DNA of 64,000 nucleotides from contig NC_051086.1 of NCBI RefSeq assembly GCF_004664715.2, forward strand, positions 71,415,986 to 71,479,985, given 5' to 3'. The notes under the pieces were generated by a model, which saw only the letters and a program-made list of their open reading frames with translations, searched no databases and was not told where the DNA came from. The DNA is from Peromyscus leucopus (taxonomy: Eukaryota; Chordata; Mammalia; Rodentia; Cricetidae). Shown one piece after another: positions 57,180 through 64,000 of this stretch. The translations under genes and the position numbers were made by a program. The stretch's first letter is position 1, and each line of letters begins with the position of its first letter.

Positions 57180-57350
57180 CATTGTTTTTTGAGACAGGGC
57201 CTCTCATTGGCCAGCACGCCCCAGGAATCTGGTTGTAATTGCCTCAGAGATGAGATTACAAACATACACCACCATGCCTGGCTTTTTATGTGGGTTCTGG
57301 GGATCAAACCTAGGTTCTTGTACTTGCCAGGCAAATGCTCCAGCCTCTTG
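57180..57350 (-). mobile_element. Old B4-type SINE
   Basis: ttttgagacagggcctctca, a B1-like reverse body, then caaacctaggttcttgtact resembling the reversed ID head. Confidence 0.55.
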
Positions 57351-57845
57351 GATTTCTTTTTCTTCTGTTAAATTTGAGTAAGATAAGGTTTCGCTCTCAT
57401 GTTTAGTAAAATGTGGAGCAAGATCAATTTGTATGTGGTCATTTTTTTCTAATCTTACCTGTTAATACTCCTCCTGCACACTCTTCATTTTGCACACAAG
57501 CAAAGAAACATACTTGAAAACAGGTCAACTGGACTTACTGTTTTCATCCGACCTAAAATGTGAGTGTTTTCTAACGTATGAGCAACTGAGATCTGGTGAC
57601 CACACTAGCTGTGGGGCCAGTGGCAGTCATGAAGTAGTTGTCACTGCTGACACCTTCTGGCAAAACAATGCCAATGCCAGCACCGGAACTTCAACTGGGT
57701 GCGTTGAAAGTCCAGAGACAAGGACTGAACGGTCTTTCAAAGGATGCTGTATTGCTCGAAGTCCTTAGGCACTAAGGAGCCCACTGTGTTCACATAGACA
57801 CACACAGACAAACACAGGCAGGGATGGCTGAGGCAAAATGTGATT

Positions 57846-57985
57846 CAGGGCAGGCATGATGGTGCCTGTCCGTAATTCCAGCACATAGGAAAGTGAGGCA
57901 GGAGAATCCCAGTGAGTGCATGGCCAACCTGGGCTACATGGTGAGTTCAAGTCAACCTGAGCTACAGAATTATACCCACTTTCAA
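57846..57985 (+). mobile_element. Old B1-like SINE
   Basis: gggcaggcatgatggtgcct, aattccagcacataggaaag and a diverged end. Confidence 0.7.
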
Positions 57986-58099
57986 AGAAAGTGAGTTCGG
58001 AGAATTAAATCCTAAATGTGAGAACGCCTCAGAGCTATAGTAACCAACTTCGTTTTTATGCCTGCATATAAGTAGTATGTTAGACATTTAGAGATGTCA

Positions 58100-58450
58100 G
58101 AGGTTGCAGCTGCTCACCCCACTTGCCAACTTGATGAGATTTAGAATGGCCCAGGAGATGGGCTTCTGGGTATGCCGGCTGGGGTTATCTTAGGTTAATT
58201 GACATGTGAGGACTCATCTATTATACATGGCACCACTCCCTGGGCTAGGATCCTGGACTGTACGGAAAAAGAGAAAGTGAACACAGCCCACGCATTCTGT
58301 TTCTTGACTGTGGAAGTAGCGTGACCAGCTCCCTCAAGCTCCCTCCCCACCATGATGGACTGTGACCATGAACTGTGAGCCAAAACAAACCCTTCCTGTT
58401 TTTCTCAGGGTTTTTTTTTTTTAATCACAATAGCAGGAAAAGAAACTAAA
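58100..58450 (+). repeat. Old MaLR-type LTR
   Basis: cttgccaacttgatgagatt, ccactccctgggctaggatc, catgatggactgtgaccatg and aaacaaacccttcctg follow the rodent MaLR order, with heavy divergence. Confidence 0.6.
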
Positions 58451-58459
58451 ATGCAGAAA

Positions 58460-59270
58460 AATTCTCTGGGATATGAGAGTACCTCAGCGGTAGTGGACCT
58501 GCTAAACATGTAAGATGTCCCGGGTTCCATCCTCAGTGCGGAAGAAGGATTGACTGACTGATGATTTGGGTTACAATCCAAACCTAGAATTGATCAAATT
58601 TGGTATTTATGGGAAACAGAGGTGGATAGTTTGTTGCGTTCTTCTTTAAACGTTTCTATATGGTTAACTTCTGTAATGAGCATAAGAACATTATATTTAA
58701 TATTGTGTAATTATATGTAGTAGACCATTAATATGTGTGACATCTAAAAGACATGATTTTTTAAAAAGACATAATTTTTGTATGTCAATAGATATCATAT
58801 AACAGATGTGTAACTTTTCTATATAGTACGGGCTCTTTGGTATTATGACTGTGCTGTCCATGGACCATTTTGACATCAATCTCTCAGCCTTATCCATACT
58901 CACCCACCTTAGCTTAGCCCCACATATTTCTCCACAGTCCTCAAATTTTCAGTATTTAGGCACTGACCTAGATTTTGGCGGTTCGTTTCATAATGGAAAT
59001 GAACATTTCAAAACCATTCTGGTGCTATCTTGAGGATTTGCCTCTCTAACACCTTCTATTTATTCTCTCTACCTCATCCCACCCAACCATCCATCTCTTC
59101 CACTTTCTCCTCTCTCTTCTTCCTTACCTACTTCAGGATCTCTGAAAGATGAGCCCTGTGCTTCTGCCTTGGAAAACACAGTGCCGGCCTAAAGAGCAAT
59201 TCAGGACCACGGACAGTGGCACGCAGCTTCCTAGTTCCGGCTGATAGTGACCGCCTTGCAAGCTAAGTCC
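58460..59270. other. Intergenic, AT-rich, unassigned
   Basis: It has no repeat head apart from a possible short ID-like piece at about 58470-58545 (gagagtacctcagcggtagt). Confidence 0.4.
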
Positions 59271-59279
59271 GAGGTCTTT

Positions 59280-59640
59280 CTCCAAAGGTGGTAGGTAGAT
59301 TGAATATGAACGGCTCCCATGGGCTCGTATGTTTGAATACTTGGTCCCCAGCTGGTGGAACTGTTTGGAAAAGATTATGAAGTGTGGCCTTGTTGGAGGA
59401 GGTGTGTCACTTTGAGGTTTCAAAAGCCCAAGCCAAGCTAGTGTCTCTCTGCCTGCCTGTGGATCAGAATATAAATAAGCTGGCAGCCCCACCCCTGCCT
59501 GCCTGTGGCCATGCTTCCCGCCATGATGGTAATGGACTAATCCTCTGAAACTGTAAGTAAGCCCCCAGTTAAATGCTTTATTTAAGAGTTGCCTTGGTCA
59601 TGGTGTCTCTTCACAGCAGTAAAACAGTAACTAAAACACA
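59280..59640 (+). mobile_element. Dispersed rodent repeat, family not assigned
   Basis: gaacggctcccatgggctcg, gtgtggccttgttggaggag and catggtgtctcttcacagca form a pattern common in rodent genomes. I cannot name it with confidence (LTR-like, nonautonomous). Confidence 0.6.
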
Positions 59641-59893
59641 AAGCCAGATTACAAAATCCTCCTCCAGCAAGATACCATGGCACTGGTACTCAAAAACATT
59701 CTGCAAGTGAATGCATTGATTAAAAGTTTATTCCAGCAAAGAGCTACAGCTACAACTAAATGCATTCAAGGAGTATCTGTCTGAGCACCTATCACGTGAC
59801 ATGCAGGACTCCTTCAGACAATCTTTGTGCCTGTGTTAGTTGAGGTTCTCTAGATGATGAACAAAACAGATACGATGACTCTATATACATTAA

Positions 59894-60104
<211 letters not shown>

Positions 60105-60189
60105 TGATTAAAGTGGCTTACAAGTAGTGGCCCAGCTAGTCCAATAATGGCTGTCTCCCAACAGAAAGGCCAAGAATAGGATTCTTATT

Positions 60190-60330
60190 TGGGCCGGGCG
60201 GTGGTGGCAGACACCTTTGATCCCAGCACTCGGGAGGCAGAGCCAGGAGGATCTCTGTGAGTTCGAGGCCAGCCTGGTCTACAGAGTGAGTTCCAGGACA
60301 GGTACCAAAGCTACACAGAGAAACTCTGTC

Positions 60331-60358
<28 letters not shown>
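60190..60358 (+). mobile_element. Young B1 SINE with long A tail
   Basis: gggccgggcggtggtggcag to gagaaactctgtc, then about 28 A residues. Confidence 0.93.
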
Positions 60359-60361
<3 letters not shown>

Positions 60362-60931
60362 GGATGTTTCATCAGCTGGTCCTCAGTCCAGGCTGGAATT
60401 CCCAAAAACGTATGTTCCACTGTTTTTGAAGGAAAGCCTCAGCAGCAGGAAAAACGGAGCACAAGTTTCTCTCTTCTCTGTCTTGCTGTGGGAGCTGCCA
60501 CCAGGTGTGGCCCAGACTTGGGGAGGGTCTTTCCATCTCAAATGATCCAATCAAGACCATCCCTCACAGGCGTGCCCAGATGCTTGGGTATTAGCTAGTC
60601 ACAGACGTGGTCAAGGTGACAACCAAGATTGGCCATCACAGTGACCAAGTCCCCTGTTGCCCTCTGTGTGGCTGCTGTCTCACAGAAGTAGAAAATCCAG
60701 CTTTGTGGTTTGCAGAAAACAAAGGCTGACACAGCTCTGACCATTTTTCCCTGTTACCATCCGGATAGCTTGTTGCCCATCAGCATTTCCCCTTTAATGA
60801 TCCCATCATTTTCCTGCATCACCCTAAAACGTCAGAAAAATGAAGCAAAGCCATCTCTCCCGGCCTCCATTGTCAGTACTGTGGCATCTAACATTTCAGA
60901 TATGTATTTTTTAGATTCATTTTTTTTCCAG

Positions 60932-61002
60932 AGCTGAGGACCGAACCCAGGGCCTTGCACTTGCTAGGCAAGCGCTCTACCACTGAGCTAAATCCCCAAC
61001 CC
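60932..61002 (-). mobile_element. ID SINE
   Basis: gctgaggaccgaacccaggg, ggcaagcgctctaccactga is a near-consensus ID (BC1-derived) in reverse. Confidence 0.93.
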
Positions 61003-61190
61003 GATTCATTTTATTTTTATGCATGTGCGTCTTGCACCAGGTGCATGCCTGGTGTGTAGAGTGGCCAGAAGAGGACATCAGGTCCCCCTGAAACTGGAGG
61101 TGCGACCCACTGTGTGGGTGCTGCGAGGCAAAGCTAGGTCCTCCGCAAGTGTGTCAAGTGCTCTTATCCACCGGGCCGTCTCAGAATTTA
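61003..61190 (-). mobile_element. Old B2 SINE
   Basis: gtagagtggccagaagagga, caagtgctcttatccaccgg is a diverged reverse body. Confidence 0.7.
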
Positions 61191-61261
61191 TTCTGTGAAT
61201 ATCGCCTGCCCCCCACCCTTCCTTCCACCCACTCTTTAGACATGTACAATTGTAATTTGTT

Positions 61262-61388
61262 ATCGTTGTTTTTGAAGATGGGGTCTTGTTATACTGTCCA
61301 GACTTGCCCTGAACTCCTGGACTAAAGTGATCCTCCTGCCTCAGCCTCCCAACTAGCGGAGAACGCAGGCACATGCACCACCACATCA
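61262..61388 (-). mobile_element. Old B1 SINE
   Basis: gaagatggggtcttgttata and tcctcctgcctcagcctccc, reverse and diverged. Confidence 0.65.
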
Positions 61389-61591
61389 GGCAGATGAATG
61401 TCTTTCAGGAGACACTACTTTGTCTCTTCTGGAAGTGCCTGTTGTGGTACTTGACTCACAGTCCTGCCTCAGTAAACACAAATCATGAGAACAGATCCGC
61501 CCGAGGACAAAGATTTTTGCTATTTTTGTCTCTTTATATTAGGCCCTTGATAAATATAGATGGAATGAATTGCTTAGAAATTCATAAAGTT

Positions 61592-61992
61592 GGGCTGGAG
61601 AGAAAGTTCAATGGCTAAAGTGCGAGTGTGAGAATTGGAGTTTGGGCCCCCAGAACCCACTTAAACGCTGGATGGAATGACAGGATGCACACGAAGGGGG
61701 TCCCCAGAATGCACATGAAGGGGGTGCCCAGAGCAAGCTCACTAGTGAGACTAGCCGTATCAGAGAGCTCTGCGTCTGACTGAGAGACCCTGTCTCGGTG
61801 AACAAGATGGAAAAGTGATTGAGAATGATTCCTAACATCAACCTCTGGCTTCCACATGGTGGGTCTCACACACACACACACACACACACACACATGCACA
61901 CACACACACACAAGCACACACACATGCAGACATAAACGCACATGCACACACACAGGAAGACATGCGTATACACACGCGTGCACACACACACA
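61592..61992 (+). mobile_element. B2/B3-related SINE with 3' extension and (CA)n
   Basis: It has the head ttgggctggagagaaagttc and an extended body with a 24-bp tandem duplication (aatgcacatgaagggggt type, 61683-61731). A long CA-rich microsatellite follows (61866-61992). Confidence 0.65.
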
Positions 61993-62019
61993 TGAATATG
62001 GAAAAGAAAAATGCGTGTC

Positions 62020-62960
62020 TGGGAGACGGCTCCGTGGATAGAGCCCTTGCTGTACAAGCATGGGGAGCAGAGTTCAGATCCCCAGAACCCACACAAAAGC
62101 CCAAAGGGAGGGCCAGCCCCCCCCCAATTCCAACACTTGGTGGTGGAGAAGGGGATCCCCAGAACAAGCTGCCTAGCTAGGCTGTTCTGAAGGGCCCAGG
62201 AATTTGGAAGAAATGTAGCTTATAGCCTATTCGCATATTTCTGTGTACCAGGACTGATAGCTGCTCGCACCCTTTGCCCGGCTTTCTCCTAGACAAGATA
62301 AAGGCAATTTAAACAGCCCACGACTACGGAAACGTTTTGAACTAACCCCCTGTAACCAGAAGTCGTAAATCCCGGATCCTCTGACCTCAGCCACGCCCCC
62401 GCCCGGGGGTGGGGCGCCGCAGTAAGACCCCTAGCTCAGGTCCCTGGATGGAGGGGCCCGGAATGCCGTAAATCCTCGAGTTTAGGCTCAGTCGACATTC
62501 CTGAGTTGCCATAAATCTCCGAGCTCCAGCTCAATGGCACACCCAAGACGCCGTAAATCCCGTCGTCCTGTACTCCTTGCCCTGTGTATAACCTCTGACT
62601 ATAAAAAGGCGCTTGTAGCTCTTTCTCGGGGGTCACAGAACCAAGTAATTTTCTGTGGTCCTAACTAGTTAAAAGTGCCCCCCTCCTTCCACCTCACCCC
62701 ACCTCACCCCTGCCGCGGTGTTTTTAAATAAAGTTGCTTCTGGTTAATAGACTTCGGTGGTCTGCTCCGCATTAATTGCGCGATTCCGGGATTCTAAAAT
62801 TCCTTATTGATGAGCTCTGAGTTCAGTTGAGAGACCGTCAATGAACTAGGTGAAAAGCAATTAAGGAAGACTCTTGAGGTCATCCTCGGGCCTTGGCTTG
62901 CACACATACACATACATGTATGCATGCCCCTGCACTTATAATGTGCCCCCATACACGAGA
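62020..62960 (+). mobile_element. SINE with 3' extension, split by an LTR
   Basis: The left part (gggagacggctccgtggata, ttcagatccccagaacccac) ends near 62190. The right part resumes near 62803 (ttgatgagctctgagttcag). It is the same family as 61592-61860. Confidence 0.65.
62190..62802 (+). repeat. ERV1-like LTR with repeated GCCGTAAATC motif
   Basis: GC-rich sequence has a TATA box (tataaaaagg at 62600) and AATAAA at 62727, spaced as in a retroviral LTR. The motif gccgtaaatcc or a one- or two-base variant occurs at 62362, 62465, 62508 and 62550. The exact ends and any target duplication could not be fixed. A host promoter is possible but less likely, because it lies inside a SINE. Confidence 0.6.
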
Positions 62961-63110
62961 ACATGCATAGACACACACATACGCAAATGTATTACAGAAA
63001 AAGGAATACAACCCATGGCCATTCTCTGTTCTTCTAGAATGTACATTCACGTGGGAGACACAGTCAAGAAGGAAGAAAATACACAGGAAATTTAAGTCTT
63101 TTTACTAATT

Positions 63111-63525
63111 GTTTTTTGTCAAGTTGACACAAACTAGAATCACTGGGAAGAGAGAACCTAATCTGAGAAAATACCTCTATCAGTATGGCCTGTGGCCATG
63201 TCTGGGGACCCATGCTTGATTGTTGATTGACATGGGAGGCTCAATCCACTGTGGGCGGTGCCACCCTGGAGAGGAGCCACCATGGAGAGGTGGTCTCGGG
63301 TTGTAAACAATGCTCACACACTGTGCAGGCTGAGCAAGCCAGGGGAAGCAAGCCGGTAAGCAGCATCCTTCCATGGCCTCTGCTTCAATTCCTGCCTCTA
63401 GGTTCCTGCCCTGGCTTCCCTCAAGGATGGACTTTAAAATCGAAGTGTAAACTAAATGAACTCCTTCCCTCGTTAGCTTGCTCTGTTTATCAAAGCAACA
63501 GAAAGCAAACCAGGAGAGGATTAAA
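63111..63525 (+). repeat. MT-type MaLR solo LTR
   Basis: gtcaagttgacacaaactag, actgtgggcggtgccaccct, ggcctctgcttcaattcctg and caaagcaacagaaagcaaac follow the MT consensus, somewhat more diverged than 36647-37058. Confidence 0.85.
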
Positions 63526-63589
63526 TTTTGAGATCAAAGGAAGCACTGTAAGGAAAAGGCAGGAAGAAACAGGCGGCAAGGTGGCTTAG

Positions 63590-63800
63590 GCTAGAGAGAT
63601 GCTTGGCATTATAGAGCTACATGTGTGTTGCTCTTGAAGAGGACCCAAGTTCAGTTCCCAGTTCCCACGTCAGGTGACTCACAACCATCTGTAACTTCAG
63701 CTCCAGGAGATCTAGCATACTTCTCTGGCCTCTACAGGTGCTTATACTCACATATACATGTCTCAACACAACACACACACACACACACACACACACAATT
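63590..63800 (+). mobile_element. B2 SINE with (CA)n
   Basis: gaggacccaagttcagttcc, caaccatctgtaacttcagc and a CA run (63767-63797). Confidence 0.85.
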
Positions 63801-64000
63801 TAAATTACATATTTTAGAAAGTCATAAATAAACACGGTTATTTCAAATGCTATGGTCTGAAAAGGTTTCTCTGAAAGAGAGGATCTGGGCAGTGTGAGAG
63901 AATGGCTAAGACACAGATCTAGGGGAGAGGCTCCCAGAGAAAATGCAGTGCAGAGGCCCTGATGTGAGAACAACATGAACCCAGTGTGGCTGTGGTGGTT

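Overview
This is rodent nuclear DNA. The interspersed repeats are B1, B2, ID and B4-type SINEs, MT-type MaLR LTRs, old L1 and betaretrovirus-like (class II) endogenous retroviruses (ERVs) with 6-bp target duplications. The LTR families look more like those of cricetids (hamster, vole, deer mouse) than of house mouse, but I cannot fix the genus. The only intact protein genes I can support are two intronless-coding olfactory receptor genes of the OR4D type, both on the minus strand about 16 kb apart. In human and mouse the OR4D1/OR4D2 pair sits in tandem, so this is probably part of that cluster.

Layout. 1-8.5 kb: SINEs, a 1.2-kb duplicated block, the first receptor (3628-4563) and mostly unremarkable sequence. 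8.5-16.3 kb: an old antisense L1 that received a 5.7-kb decayed provirus (8523-14182, gag remnants only) and next to it an eIF5A processed retrocopy with an open reading frame. 17-18.5 kb: an orphan 5' LTR with a primer-binding site, then a GAT-rich microsatellite. 18.5-21.4 kb: second copy of the 1.2-kb block and the second receptor (20422-21363). 21.4-39.9 kb: gene desert with a GC-box tandem, SINEs, old L1, a solo LTR nested in a B2 nested in an L1, and an inverted pair of LTRs bounded by one 6-bp target duplication (32941-34329). 39.9-44 kb: a second decayed provirus with an integrase remnant. 44-64 kb: gene desert of SINEs, several solo LTRs (ERV1-like, class II, MaLR), one hAT-type element and microsatellites.

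How the parts relate. The two receptors are old paralogues: their 5' thirds differ by roughly 20-25%, yet their 3' halves differ by about 1%, and a separate downstream block is nearly identical too. That patchwork is best read as repeated gene conversion. The three related LTRs at 8.5, 13.7 and 17.1 kb, the two 3' ERV regions at 12.1-13.7 and 41.9-43.6 kb, and the LTRs at 31.8, 32.9, 33.8, 39.9, 43.6 and 54.1 kb show that related class II ERV families seeded this region repeatedly. None of the ERV copies could produce virus: gag and pol are fragmentary and frameshifted, and no env was recognised.

No CRISPR, operon, tRNA or rRNA gene was seen. The candidate unusual structures are the inverted LTR pair, the converted receptor halves, a zinc-knuckle motif close to the 3' LTR of the ERVs, and a conserved hairpin in the same ERV 3' region. 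Boundaries of SINEs and old L1 pieces were read by eye and may be off by several bases.
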